In this document: positions 1 through 7,079 of the stretch, piece after piece
Layout of the letters: each line of letters starts with the position of its first letter
How positions within the stretch are numbered: the first letter of the stretch is position 1
Source: JBOHNM01 sp050730675
Lineage (GTDB): Bacteria > Planctomycetota > Phycisphaerae > Phycisphaerales > UBA1924
NCBI GenBank assembly: GCA_050730675.1
Contig: JBOHNM010000024.1
Span: 1 to 32,281, forward strand
Direction: 5' to 3'
DNA length: 32,281 nucleotides
Made by a program: the position numbers and the translations under genes
The notes under the pieces: generated by a model
What the model was told of the DNA's origin: nothing
What the model saw: the letters and a program-made list of their open reading frames with translations, nothing else
Database searches by the model: none

Positions 1-110
1 ACCCACCTCCTCCACCGCGCCTTTCCTCTCTTTTCTCTTGCCCTCCGTGCTTGCTTCTTCCCCTCCTCCGCCTTTGCCTTGCCCCACTTTTCCGCGCCTT
101 TCCCCCGCCT

Positions 111-134
111 TCCTCTGTGTCCTCTGTGGTGAAA
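111..134. repeat. CTCTGTG/CACAGAG-type interspersed repeat, copy 1
   Basis: The stretch reads as tandem CTCTGTG units ending in GGTGAAA, just before the isocitrate dehydrogenase gene. Related copies occur at 2194-2233, 29245-29335 and 32250-32281, all between genes. The sequence before it (1-110) is pyrimidine-rich with no convincing gene of its own; although the downstream reading frame stays open back to 38, the codons there are low-complexity Pro/Leu. Confidence 0.7.
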
Positions 135-157
135 CCGCCTTTTCCAAGGGATCCGAA

Positions 158-1324
158 ATGTCCAAGTACCAAATCGCCTGGATGCCCGGTGACGGCATCG
201 GCAACGACGTCATGGAAGCCACCCGCATCGTCCTCGACACCATGAAGCTCGACGCCGAGTACATCCACTGCGACATCGGCTGGGAGTTCTGGTGCAAGGA
301 GGGCAACCCCCTCCCCGACCGCTCCATCAAGATCCTCCAGAACACCACCTGCGGCCTCTTCGGCGCCATCACCTCCAAGCCGCAGGACGAGGCCAAGGAC
401 GAACTCGCCCCCGAACTCAAGGACAAGAAGCTCGTCTACTTCTCCCCCATCGTCAAGCTCCGCCAGCTCTTCAACCTCCACACAAACATGCGCCCCTGCA
501 AGTCTTACGAGGGCAACCCCCTCAACTACCGCGGCACCCGCATCGCCAACCCCGACGCCAGGGACGTCATGATCGACCAGGTTGTCTTCCGCGAAAACAC
601 CGAGGGCTCCTACGGCGGCGTCGAGTTCTTCCCCCTCCCCGAGCCCGTCTACACCGCCCTCTGCGCCAACCCCAAGATGAAACCCTGGAAGGACAAGGGC
701 CTCGAGAACGTCGCCCTCTCCACCCGCATCGTCTCCGTCCAGGGCTGCACCAACATCTGCCGCCAGGCCTTCGAGTTCGCCAAGAAGAACGGCCGCAAGC
801 GCGTCACCCTTGTCGAAAAGCCCAACGTCCTCCGCGAGACCGGCGGCCTCATGACCCGCATCTTCCGCAAGCTCGGCGAGGAGTACAAGAGCCACGGCAT
901 CTGGGCCGACGAGGCCAACATCGACGCCATCTGCATGTGGATGTTCAAGAACCCACAGGACTACTCCGTCATCGTCGCCGAGAACATGTTCGGCGACATC
1001 GTCTCAGACCTGTGTGCCGGCCTCGTCGGCGGCCTCGGCTTCGCCCCCTCCGCCAACCTCGGCGACAAGTACGCCGTCTTCGAGCCCACCCACGGCTCGG
1101 CCCCCAAGTACGCCGGCCAGTACAAGGTCAACCCCCACGCCATGCTCCTCACCGCCAAGATGATGCTCGACTGGCTCGGCAACGGCGCCGAAAAGGACAA
1201 GGCCATCCGCCTCGAAGCCGCGGTCGCCCGCGTCATCAAAGAAGGCAAGGTCAAGACCTACGACATGGGCGGCAAGGACTCCACCATCGACGTGGCCAAG
1301 GAAGTGGCGAAGTACTGTGGATGA
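158..1324 (+). CDS. Isocitrate dehydrogenase-type NAD(P)-dependent beta-decarboxylating dehydrogenase
   Basis: A 388-aa enzyme of the isocitrate/isopropylmalate dehydrogenase family, which oxidises and decarboxylates 2R-hydroxyacids such as isocitrate to 2-oxoglutarate in the cytoplasm. The N-terminus has the family PGDGIG turn (residues 10-15); the substrate loop reads YFSPIVKLRQ...NMRP, with Ser in the place of the substrate-binding Ser of E. coli Icd; RENTEGSYGG, the catalytic-Lys segment VEKPNVLRETGG and the metal-binding AENMFGDIVSD follow. The cofactor loop HGSAPKYAGQYKVNP carries the Lys-Tyr pair that in E. coli Icd selects NADP. ATG 158 is chosen because AAGGGA lies about 10 nt before it; an open frame back to 38 is low-complexity and overlaps a repeat. 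Isocitrate rather than isopropylmalate as substrate is inferred. A perfect hairpin follows the stop. Confidence 0.9.
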   Translation: MSKYQIAWMPGDGIGNDVMEATRIVLDTMKLDAEYIHCDIGWEFWCKEGNPLPDRSIKILQNTTCGLFGAITSKPQDEAKDELAPELKDKKLVYFSPIVKLRQLFNLHTNMRPCKSYEGNPLNYRGTRIANPDARDVMIDQVVFRENTEGSYGGVEFFPLPEPVYTALCANPKMKPWKDKGLENVALSTRIVSVQGCTNICRQAFEFAKKNGRKRVTLVEKPNVLRETGGLMTRIFRKLGEEYKSHGIWADEANIDAICMWMFKNPQDYSVIVAENMFGDIVSDLCAGLVGGLGFAPSANLGDKYAVFEPTHGSAPKYAGQYKVNPHAMLLTAKMMLDWLGNGAEKDKAIRLEAAVARVIKEGKVKTYDMGGKDSTIDVAKEVAKYCG

Positions 1325-1340
1325 TGCTTTCCTCCCAGTC

Positions 1341-1359
1341 TTCACCCCGCAGGGGTGAA
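1341..1359. terminator. Hairpin after the isocitrate dehydrogenase gene
   Basis: TTCACCCC and GGGGTGAA form a perfect 8-bp stem around a 3-nt loop 17 nt after the stop codon. There is no T-run after it, so termination is plausible but not certain. It could also belong to the repeat-rich DNA that follows. Confidence 0.5.
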
Positions 1360-1402
1360 GGCCAGTAGCTGGGGAGTGGCTCTGCACCCCCGGACAACTC
1401 AA

Positions 1403-1630
1403 CCGCGATGGCGTGTCTTCTAGGCCGCTTCAGCGGCCTTTGCTCGCTTGTAGGCCACCGCTTCAGCGGCGGTAAACAGGCCGAAATCCTATGGATTTCT
1501 GACCTAGGTTCCTCAGCCCGTTTCAACGGGTTTCAAGCCGTTGGGCTTCAGCCGGACGGGTTTCGCACTCAATTCACTGAGTTGCCCTAAGGGGCGGACG
1601 AGTTCTTCAGTGAATCGCACACGGCTACGC
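1403..1630. repeat. Composite hairpin repeat, copy A
   Basis: A block of about 225 bp that recurs in the same orientation at 3022-3247. It is a chain of small palindromes: AGGCCGCT-TC-AGCGGCCT (1422-1439), CCACCGCT-TC-AGCGGCGG, AGCCCGTT-TC-AACGGGTT, an AGCC/GGCT stem with a TTCAGCC tail, and a GCCC/GGGC stem, ending in the shared GGGGCGGACGAGTTC and GTGAATCG. The two copies differ at many bases yet keep the stems, including one A.C versus A-T and one G.T versus G-C change. No reading frame is shared between copies, so I take it as a non-coding REP-like element. No transposase is visible nearby. Confidence 0.8.
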
Positions 1631-1667
1631 CGCGTACCAGTCCACCTACCGGCATTCGTCGCCAGCC

Positions 1668-1673
1668 AATAAT
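1668..1673 (+). promoter_or_regulatory. Putative -10 box of a leaderless promoter
   Basis: AATAAT (5 of 6 matches to TATAAT) ends 5 nt before the ATG at 1679, and no Shine-Dalgarno sequence lies between them. Transcription would start at or within a base or two of the start codon. Confidence 0.4.
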
Positions 1674-1678
1674 CCACC

Positions 1679-1879
1679 ATGCCGCGACGTTCGCGCGGCT
1701 CCAGGAGCTCTCCCGTGGCACAACCGAAGAAGGCGAAATCGGCCTCGGAGATCCTGCGTGACGGGAAGGCCATCGATGCCGCCGTAACTCGCGCCGTGCA
1801 GCGAGCAGTCGCCAAGTCACCCACGCGCCCCGCCTCAGCCAAGAAGCCCGCCGCCGCACGAAAGCGCCGCGCGGCGTAG
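1679..1879 (+). CDS. Small basic Lys/Ala/Arg-rich protein, function unknown
   Basis: A 66-aa frame that I do not recognise as a named family. It has a basic N-terminus (MPRRSRGSR), a short helix-like centre (SASEILRDGKAIDAAVTRAVQRAV) in which acidic and basic residues alternate, and a histone-H1-like tail rich in Lys, Ala and Pro ending ARKRRAA. No signal peptide or membrane segment is present. The start has no Shine-Dalgarno sequence, but an AATAAT box lies 5 nt upstream, as in other leaderless genes here. It precedes the zinc-ribbon gene by 25 nt in the same direction. A nucleic-acid-binding role is suggested only by charge. Short high-GC frames can be spurious, hence the modest confidence. 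Confidence 0.5.
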   Translation: MPRRSRGSRSSPVAQPKKAKSASEILRDGKAIDAAVTRAVQRAVAKSPTRPASAKKPAAARKRRAA

Positions 1880-1904
1880 TGATCAGCGCCGTTCGAGGCA
1901 CCCC

Positions 1905-2162
1905 ATGCCACTCGTCAGATACTCACGACCAGCGCGTTCCACGCCCCGGCCCCCCGACCGCTCCCGCTGCCCCGTCTGCGGCTACAAAACCGGCCTCGCC
2001 CCGGGCCGCAGTTGCCCCGAGTGCGGCGAGACCCTCGAAGCCAACACCGACGGCTTCCGCCGCCAGAGCTTCTCGCGCCGCCAGCGGGTGTGGGCCGGCA
2101 TCATCGGCGTCATCCTGATCGCGATCGTCATGCTCCTGCCAATCCTGTGGCAGTACTTCTAG
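1905..2162 (+). CDS. Small zinc-ribbon protein with one C-terminal membrane helix
   Basis: An 85-aa protein with two CxxC knuckles, CPVCGY (C22, C25) and CPECGE (C37, C40), forming a four-cysteine zinc ribbon. A basic stretch (FRRQSFSRRQR) and one hydrophobic segment (about residues 62-82, GIIGVILIAIVMLLPILW) follow, ending almost at the C-terminus. The layout suggests a tail-anchored protein with a cytoplasmic zinc ribbon. Such short rubredoxin-like/zinc-ribbon membrane proteins are common in planctomycetes, but no specific function is known to me. It starts 25 nt after the small basic gene. A CACAGAG-type repeat lies just after the stop codon. Confidence 0.78.
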   Translation: MPLVRYSRPARSTPRPPDRSRCPVCGYKTGLAPGRSCPECGETLEANTDGFRRQSFSRRQRVWAGIIGVILIAIVMLLPILWQYF

Positions 2163-2193
2163 CCCCCAGCGTCGGGTGCCCTCGCTCTTTGTC

Positions 2194-2233
2194 TTCCTCT
2201 GCGTCCTCTGCGACTCTGCGGTGAAACCGTCTT
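2194..2233. repeat. CTCTGCG/CACAGAG-type interspersed repeat, copy 2
   Basis: Reads TTCCTCTGCGTCCTCTGCG, then ACTCTGCGGTGAAACCGTC, nearly the same as copy 1 (111-134) including the trailing GTGAAACCG. It lies between the zinc-ribbon gene and the DinB gene. Confidence 0.75.
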
Positions 2234-2313
2234 TCCGCCAAGTGCCGGGCGAGCGAAACAGAGGCACACGAAGCTCGGGAAGGGTCCGTTTGTCACGCTA
2301 CGCTGAACTCCCC

Positions 2314-2874
2314 ATGAACCCCCTCAAAACCTACGACTACCTGATCACCGCCCGCGCCCGCATCTTCGACTGGGTCCGCCCCCTCTCCGCCGAGGCCTAC
2401 ACGCGCCAGTTCCCCATCGGCCCCGGCTCGATCGCACGCACGCTGACACACACCTGCGCCAGCGAGTGGTACTACGTCATGCGGATGCAGGGCCTCCCCG
2501 TGCCCCCATACGCCCAGTGGCCGCTCCGTGAGGAGAACCCGCCCCCCTTCGCCGCCCTCGAAGCCGAGTGGACCCGCCAGGCCGCCGCCACCCGCGCGGC
2601 CGTCGCCCGCCTCTGGAACCACGCCAGCGACGCCGCCACTACCCCGTGGCGCCGCGAACTCGAATACACCCCCGAGCCCGACCCCGCCACACCCGCAGGC
2701 GAAACCTCCAAACTCTGGATCGTCACCACCACCCCCGCCGACATCTTCACCCAGCTCGCCTTCCACGAAGTCCACCACCGCGCCCAGGTCCTGAACATGC
2801 TCCGCCAGCTCGGCGGCACCAAACTCGAGGACATCGACTACAACGCCATCAACTACAGACGCCGCCCGGCGTAA
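2314..2874 (+). CDS. DinB-family (DfsB/YfiT-like) metal-binding four-helix protein
   Basis: A 186-aa protein of the DinB/YfiT-like superfamily: four-helix-bundle proteins with a three-histidine metal site, several of which are thiol-dependent transferases or stress proteins. The likely ligands are H46 in the second helix (LARTLTHTC-type segment, here RTLTHTCASEWY) and H151/H155 in FHEVHHRAQ near the C-terminus, the usual H...HxxxH spacing. The length is typical. ATG 2314 starts the homologous helix (NPLKTYDYLITARARIFDW); upstream codons run into the repeat at 2194-2233. TACGCT at 2299-2304 could be a -10 box, giving a leader of only a few bases. It appears to be a single-gene unit; the substrate is unknown. 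Confidence 0.85.
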   Translation: MNPLKTYDYLITARARIFDWVRPLSAEAYTRQFPIGPGSIARTLTHTCASEWYYVMRMQGLPVPPYAQWPLREENPPPFAALEAEWTRQAAATRAAVARLWNHASDAATTPWRRELEYTPEPDPATPAGETSKLWIVTTTPADIFTQLAFHEVHHRAQVLNMLRQLGGTKLEDIDYNAINYRRRPA

Positions 2875-2899
2875 CCTCATACCCCCACGCACATACGAG

Positions 2900-2924
2900 C
2901 CCTCCGCGCAAGGGGGCCGGAGGG
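2900..2924. terminator. Weak hairpin after the DinB gene
   Basis: CCCTCCG (2900-2906) can pair with CGGAGGG (2918-2924) around an 11-nt loop, 26 nt after the stop codon. No T-run follows, so this is a weak terminator candidate. Confidence 0.35.
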
Positions 2925-3021
2925 TGCCTTGCAGCAAGCCCGACTGTCAGGAACCGCCGTGCACTCGACTCGACCGCATCCCTGTGCCTTTCGCCCCAAA
3001 GGGCAACGCCGTGAACTGAGC

Positions 3022-3247
3022 TGCGACGGCCTGTCTTTCAGGCCGCTTCAGCGGCCTTGCTCGCTCGTAGGCCACCGCTTCAGCGGTGGTAAACAAGCCG
3101 TAACCCCATGATTTCAGGCTTTGGTTCCCCAGCCCGTTTCAACGGGCTTCAAGCCGAAGGGCTTCAGCCGTGTGCGTCTCGCGTCCAACTCAAGGCGTTG
3201 CCCGAAGGGGCGGACGAGTTCCGGAGTGAATCGGACACGGGCGAAGC
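3022..3247. repeat. Composite hairpin repeat, copy B
   Basis: Second copy of the element at 1403-1630, same orientation, about 1.6 kb away. It keeps the ordered hairpins AGGCCGCT-TC-AGCGGCCT, CCACCGCT-TC-AGCGGTGG (perfect here), AGCCCGTT-TC-AACGGGCT (perfect here), AAGCC-GAAG-GGCTT, and GCCC/GGGC, then GGGGCGGACGAGTTC and GTGAATCG. The spacer sequences between hairpins have diverged more than the stems. The 3' end abuts the promoter of the following gene. Confidence 0.8.
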
Positions 3248-3254
3248 CCCCCAC

Positions 3255-3260
3255 TAAACT
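3255..3260 (+). promoter_or_regulatory. Putative -10 box of a leaderless promoter
   Basis: TAAACT followed by CCCCC and then the GTG start at 3266: a 5-nt gap with no ribosome-binding site. This spacing is what decides the GTG start for the gene. Confidence 0.5.
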
Positions 3261-3265
3261 CCCCC

Positions 3266-3691
3266 GTGCTCCCCGCAGCGACCAACATCTGTGACACCCC
3301 CGCCACGCGGGCGATCTACGCCGCCACCACGGGCGACACGTGCGCGTGCTCGTCCTGCCGGAACATGCGGGCCCAGTTCGACCGGATCCCGCCGATGGTG
3401 CTCGACGCTCTGCACGCGATGGGCATCGACCCCGCCAAGCCCGGCGAGATCATCGAGTACGGCCGCGGGCCGGGCGGATACACCTACGAAATCGAATGGC
3501 CCTTCATCTCCGCCGCGGCAACCGCCGGGGACAATGGAGCCGGCGCCTTGCAACTCGCCGAGGGCGACGTCTCCTGGCGGCCCGGCGGCGTTCCCGCACC
3601 GGAGTTTGACCGTACGCAGCGGCGCTGGTCCCTCAGTCTCCTCCTGCGAGATGTCCCCTGGACCCTCCGCGAGCCGCAACCACACACCTAG
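3266..3691 (+). CDS. Conserved-looking hypothetical protein with CxCxxC motif
   Basis: A 141-aa soluble protein that I cannot assign to a named family. The N-terminal third has C9 and a C26-x-C28-x-x-C31 cluster (TCACSSCRNM) that could bind zinc or another metal; then comes FDRIPPMVLDALHAMGIDPAKPGEI, a helix-forming segment, and a beta-rich part (GGYTYEIEWPF, WSLSLLLRDVPW). No signal peptide is present despite the Cys content, so a cytoplasmic metal site is more likely than disulfides. It begins with GTG 5 nt after a TAAACT box. The C-terminus is enriched in Pro/Arg. It lies directly after repeat copy B and is not obviously in an operon. Confidence 0.7.
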   Translation: MLPAATNICDTPATRAIYAATTGDTCACSSCRNMRAQFDRIPPMVLDALHAMGIDPAKPGEIIEYGRGPGGYTYEIEWPFISAAATAGDNGAGALQLAEGDVSWRPGGVPAPEFDRTQRRWSLSLLLRDVPWTLREPQPHT

Positions 3692-3921
3692 CCCTCGCGT
3701 CCCCCCAACAACCGCACCGCCCCCGCACCCCTGCCCGGAAAAAACCAAAGCCGCCCCCCACCACACGCCCGTGTGGCATCGCCCCCTTCGCCTGTTACTC
3801 AAGCGGAAAGGTCGAGCACGGCGTCAACCACCATTATCTCAGGTTTCCCCTTGCACTTGGGCGAACGGCGCGGTACGCTCGGTTGCTCGCTTCATCATCC
3901 AGGTGACGATGAGCACGATAC

Positions 3922-3937
3922 GGGCCGGAAACGGCCC
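3922..3937 (+). promoter_or_regulatory. GAAA-tetraloop hairpin in the leader of the PEP-CTERM-like gene
   Basis: GGGCCG-GAAA-CGGCCC forms a 6-bp GC stem capped by a GNRA loop, 19 nt before the ATG at 3957. The purine-rich AAAGAGAGAGCGAG between hairpin and start contains the ribosome-binding site. Its role (leader folding or mRNA stability) is inferred. Confidence 0.45.
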
Positions 3938-3956
3938 CTCAAAGAGAGAGCGAGCA

Positions 3957-4709
3957 ATGAAAATCACCACCACCGTGTCTGTGTTGTTGGCCGCAAGGCC
4001 CCTGAAGAGTCTTTGCGTCCTGATCGCGTTGAGCGCTTGCTCTGGCGTCGCGATGGCCGACCACATCCTCGATACCTTCACCGGGGGCGCCCACACACTG
4101 GCGGCCAGCGGCGGCGGCTCCGATTCCGATTTCACAGGTCCCACCAACTCGACGGTCCCCAACGACTGGGGCATGCGTGAGACCGTCCTTCGCACCTTTG
4201 CGTCGGCCGGCCCATCATCGGCGACCATGTCGCTCGGTGGCGGTCAGTTGAACATGGCGTGGGAGATGTCCAATTTGACCGGCGGCGGCGTCCACGCCTC
4301 GTTGCAACTTGGGTACTTCTTTACTTCTCCCGGCGCGCCGCTGGGAGCGATGCCCATCCTGTCGATCCCGGGCTCGGGTTCTATCGCCGGCGACTACGCC
4401 TCCGTCGAGTTCTCGGTCGGGCTCACGGACGTGAACGGTCTCACCGCGCTGTGGTTGCTCCCCACCAGCACCGGCGCGTTCAACGGCGGCCAGTTCGATC
4501 TCTCCACAGTCCCCGATGACATGTCGCCGGGGTTCGATTTCAACAGCGTCAGCAGGATCGTTGTTTGGTTCGCCGCGTATCTGGAGCCGATCCCCGGGGC
4601 GACCGGCACCGGCTCGATCACTCTGACACAGATCGACATCGTCCCCACGCCCGGCGCGGCCGCGCTGCTCGGCCTCGGCGGCCTGATGGCCGCGCGCCGC
4701 CGCCGATGA
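3957..4709 (+). CDS. Secreted protein with PEP-CTERM-like sorting tail
   Basis: A 250-aa exported protein. Residues 1-34 form a long signal peptide (basic start, hydrophobic core CVLIALSACSGVA, cleavage after VAMA). The mature part is beta-rich, low in Cys, and rich in Gly/Ser/Thr, resembling the jelly-roll-like envelope proteins of planctomycetes. The C-terminus is a short sorting signal: PTPGAAALLGLGG, a hydrophobic stretch (LLGLGGLMA) and a terminal Arg run (ARRRR). This matches the variant PEP-CTERM tails known from Phycisphaerae, which are thought to be handled by an exosortase-like system that is not in this window. ATG 3957 is preceded by AAAGAGAGAG. The ligand and role are unknown. 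Confidence 0.82.
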   Translation: MKITTTVSVLLAARPLKSLCVLIALSACSGVAMADHILDTFTGGAHTLAASGGGSDSDFTGPTNSTVPNDWGMRETVLRTFASAGPSSATMSLGGGQLNMAWEMSNLTGGGVHASLQLGYFFTSPGAPLGAMPILSIPGSGSIAGDYASVEFSVGLTDVNGLTALWLLPTSTGAFNGGQFDLSTVPDDMSPGFDFNSVSRIVVWFAAYLEPIPGATGTGSITLTQIDIVPTPGAAALLGLGGLMAARRRR

Positions 4710-4915
4710 CGCGGCCGTTCATCACACTAGATAGAGCGTTTCGCAGACGACGGCGGTCATGGTGCGACCTCGTGCTTATCTCCCCATCGCCCCCACGCAA
4801 TCCTCTCGCCATGGCCTTGGAGTGCTCCCGTCTCGAAGCCGCAACCGCCGTCGCCCGCGTCACCCAAGCACAGAGGCCGCGGCTGTACGCGATAAGCATG
4901 GGTTCGACGAGTCGG

Positions 4916-4921
4916 TATGAT
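4916..4921 (+). promoter_or_regulatory. Putative -10 box of a leaderless promoter
   Basis: TATGAT (5 of 6 to consensus) followed by six bases (CCGAGT) and the ATG at 4928. No Shine-Dalgarno sequence fits in the gap. Confidence 0.55.
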
Positions 4922-4927
4922 CCGAGT

Positions 4928-6052
4928 ATGCCCATCTTTCGCCTGACGAAGGACGCCATTGAGCCGTTGACCGAGTCGGCATTTCACGAGCGTGGCGTCA
5001 AAGAACGGGCTGACTTGCAGCGGCTGCTCAGAGCCAACATTGCTGTGGTCGCAACTGACGTTCTGATCATTGCAGAGGAGTTCGCCGATTGGGAGGATTC
5101 CAGGCGACGCATCGATCTCTTGGGCGTTGACCGCGACGGCAACATTGTCGTAATCGAATTGAAGCGAGACGATGACGGCGGTCACATGGAATTGCAGGCC
5201 ATCCGATATGCCGCGATGGTCTCGACCATGACGTTTGCCCGTGCGACCGAGGTCTTTCAGCAGTTCCTCGACAAGAACGGCGCCAAGCATGACGCCACGA
5301 CTAAACTGCTCGAATTCCTTGGCTGGGAGGAGCCTCGGGAGGACGGCTTTGCTCAGGACGTCCGAATCCTGTTGGTCGCGGCCGATTTTTCGAAAGAAAT
5401 CACAACCGCTGTACTGTGGCTCAACGAACGCGCACTGGACATTCGGTGCGTGCGGCTCAAGCCATTTGCCAACGGTGATCATACGATCATCGAAGCACAA
5501 CAAGTCGTGCCGTTGCCCGAGGCACAGGATTACACGGTGCAGTTGAAACAGAAGGGTCTGGCCGTGCGTCAGGAAAAGGCGGGGAGGGAACTGCTGCGCC
5601 AAGCATTCTGGAACGAACTGCTGCCTGTTGCCGTGACGAAGACACCGCGCTTTGCGGGACAACGGCCCGGCGAACAGCATTGGGTTGCGGCGACGTCCGG
5701 GTTCGCCGGATTGCGCTGGGACTACCTCGTGTGGCAGCAAGTTGCCGGGGGAGAGTTGTATATCGACAAGGGGGCCGATGCCGTAGCCTGGAACAAGGCG
5801 GTCTTCGACTATTTGCACGAGCGACGCAAGGAGATCGAAACCGCGTACGGTGCGCCTCTTACGTGGTATCGACTCGACGACAAACGAGCCTCTCGGATCA
5901 TGGAAGAGAGCATCCAAGGGGGCGTGCGCTCACCTCGCGAACAGTGGCCGGCGATCCGCGATGCGATGATCGATTCAATGGTCAGACTTGAACGAGCTTT
6001 GGAACCGCACTTTCAAAGCGCGATCGCGTTCGCAAACACGAAGCAATTGTGA
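4928..6052 (+). CDS. DUF4268-type protein with PD-(D/E)XK nuclease-like domain
   Basis: A 374-aa cytoplasmic protein. The N-terminal half has the restriction-endonuclease-like core: D63 in RRIDLLGVD, then a beta strand ending VVIELKRD with E77 and K79 (the D...ExK motif), and QAIRYAAMV (Q90), which is typical of this nuclease group. The C-terminal part (about 215-374) ends in the WYRLDDKRASRI segment seen in DUF4268 proteins, often found near defence or DNA-processing genes. No partner methylase, helicase or toxin is present, so it stands alone. The codons include more A/T-ending ones (ATT, GTT, TTG, GAA) than its neighbours, hinting at transfer. The DNA target is unknown. The start is fixed by a TATGAT box 6 nt upstream. 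Confidence 0.82.
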   Translation: MPIFRLTKDAIEPLTESAFHERGVKERADLQRLLRANIAVVATDVLIIAEEFADWEDSRRRIDLLGVDRDGNIVVIELKRDDDGGHMELQAIRYAAMVSTMTFARATEVFQQFLDKNGAKHDATTKLLEFLGWEEPREDGFAQDVRILLVAADFSKEITTAVLWLNERALDIRCVRLKPFANGDHTIIEAQQVVPLPEAQDYTVQLKQKGLAVRQEKAGRELLRQAFWNELLPVAVTKTPRFAGQRPGEQHWVAATSGFAGLRWDYLVWQQVAGGELYIDKGADAVAWNKAVFDYLHERRKEIETAYGAPLTWYRLDDKRASRIMEESIQGGVRSPREQWPAIRDAMIDSMVRLERALEPHFQSAIAFANTKQL

Positions 6053-6149
6053 AGTGTCCAAGGCAACTGATCCCCCGCACCCATGCCCGTCGGTCCCCGC
6101 CCTGCCCTGCACATCCGCAAAGCGAGGATCATCCCTGATCAGCGATCAG

Positions 6150-6178
6150 CGGCACGACATGCTCCACCCGCCGTGCCG
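6150..6178. other. Hairpin after the DUF4268 gene
   Basis: CGGCACG (6150-6156) pairs with CGTGCCG (6172-6178) around a 15-nt loop, about 100 nt after the stop codon. It might end the + strand transcript; there is no T-run. Confidence 0.3.
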
Positions 6179-6187
6179 TGATACAAA

Positions 6188-6215
6188 CAAGGCCCCGGAT
6201 CATCCCGGGGCCTTG
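6188..6215 (-). terminator. Rho-independent terminator of the Pro-rich secreted protein
   Basis: CAAGGCCCCGG and CCGGGGCCTTG form a perfect 11-bp stem with a 6-nt loop. Read on the - strand it lies about 34 nt after the stop of the gene ending at 6249 and is followed by TTTGTAT, giving a U-rich tail. Confidence 0.8.
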
Positions 6216-6248
6216 CTTAGATCAAATGTTCTCCGACTTGCCGCGCGG

Positions 6249-7079
6249 TCAGCGGGGCGCGGGCTGAGTAGCGGGTGGCTGCGTCGTCCGACCCGTGCCC
6301 GGTTGAGTCGTCGAAGGCTGCGTTGTCGCAGGCTGGGTCGTCGTGGGCTGAACCTGCCGCGGGTTTCTCGCGTCCGTCGGCTGAGTCACGGAGCTGTCCA
6401 TCAGCTCGCCGTTCCACATCATGCGGCTCTGCTGCATGTAACGGGTCATCTCGGCCCGCTCCTGCAGGATCTGCTGGAACAGGTCCATCAGCGCCGCGCC
6501 CTGGCGCTCAGCGGGCATCGTTCGGATCTCGCCCAGGCGCTTGAGCTGGTCCTGATTGGAGCGCTCGAACTTCTGCTCCATCCGCACCAGCCGCTGCCCG
6601 ATCTCGTTGAACCGGGCCTCGGCCTGCGGCGACTGGAAAGTCACCGGCCGCAAGCTGGTGCGCCGCAGCAGCTCACGCTGGGCCGGCGTCAGATTCGGGT
6701 CGTTGGGGTCCGGAGTCGGCGAGGGGATCGGCTGGTTGGGGTTGATCGCCGGCGGCGCGTTGTTGGGGTTCTGATTCGGCGCGTTCGGATCCAGCGGCTT
6801 CGGCGGCTGATTGGCCGGCGCCGTCGATGGGCTCGGCTGATTCGATGGGCTCGGATTGGTCGGGCTCGGCTGCGGTGCCGGCGACGTTACGGGTTGAGTA
6901 CTCGGAGCCGGCTGGGTCGTCGGAGTTGGCTGAGTTGGTGCCGGTGCCGGGGCGGGGGTCTGCGCGAACGCCGCCATCGGTCCGGCACTCCACAACGTTG
7001 CGGCAACGACAAGGCAGGTGCCGGCGATGCCGGTGAGCGGCACCGAGCGAGGGGCGTGAATCTTGTTCTGTTGGATCAT
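6249..7079 (-). CDS. Secreted Pro/Thr/Gln-rich protein with central coiled coil
   Basis: A 276-aa exported protein. A signal peptide covers about residues 1-39 (hydrophobic LTGIAGTCLVVAATLWSA, cleavage after AAFA). A long disordered linker follows, built from repeats of Pro with Thr/Gln/Ser/Ala and later Asn-Pro. The centre (about 145-225: LTPAQRELLRR..., RLVRMEQKFERSNQDQLKRL...) is charged and helical with heptad-like spacing. The C-terminus returns to TTQP-type repeats. The two disordered flanks suggest a spacer or scaffold in the cell envelope; no enzyme motif is seen. ATG 7079 is chosen because AAGGAG sits 9 nt upstream; a TTG 18 nt earlier overlaps that site. A strong terminator follows. 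Confidence 0.8.
   Translation of the reverse strand: MIQQNKIHAPRSVPLTGIAGTCLVVAATLWSAGPMAAFAQTPAPAPAPTQPTPTTQPAPSTQPVTSPAPQPSPTNPSPSNQPSPSTAPANQPPKPLDPNAPNQNPNNAPPAINPNQPIPSPTPDPNDPNLTPAQRELLRRTSLRPVTFQSPQAEARFNEIGQRLVRMEQKFERSNQDQLKRLGEIRTMPAERQGAALMDLFQQILQERAEMTRYMQQSRMMWNGELMDSSVTQPTDARNPRQVQPTTTQPATTQPSTTQPGTGRTTQPPATQPAPR

Noticed and set aside
38..157. N-terminal extension of the isocitrate dehydrogenase frame
   Set aside because: Low-complexity Pro/Leu/Ser codons that run through a dispersed repeat; family members start at the MSKYQIAWMPGDG segment.
158..1324. Annotation as 3-isopropylmalate dehydrogenase
   Set aside because: The substrate loop has a Ser in the place used by isocitrate enzymes (YFSPIVKLRQ), and no leucine-synthesis genes are adjacent.
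3291..3956. Open frame leading into the PEP-CTERM-like gene, and Pro/Arg-rich text
   Set aside because: The signal peptide and ribosome-binding site fix the start at 3957; the upstream frame overlaps the 3266 gene in another frame.
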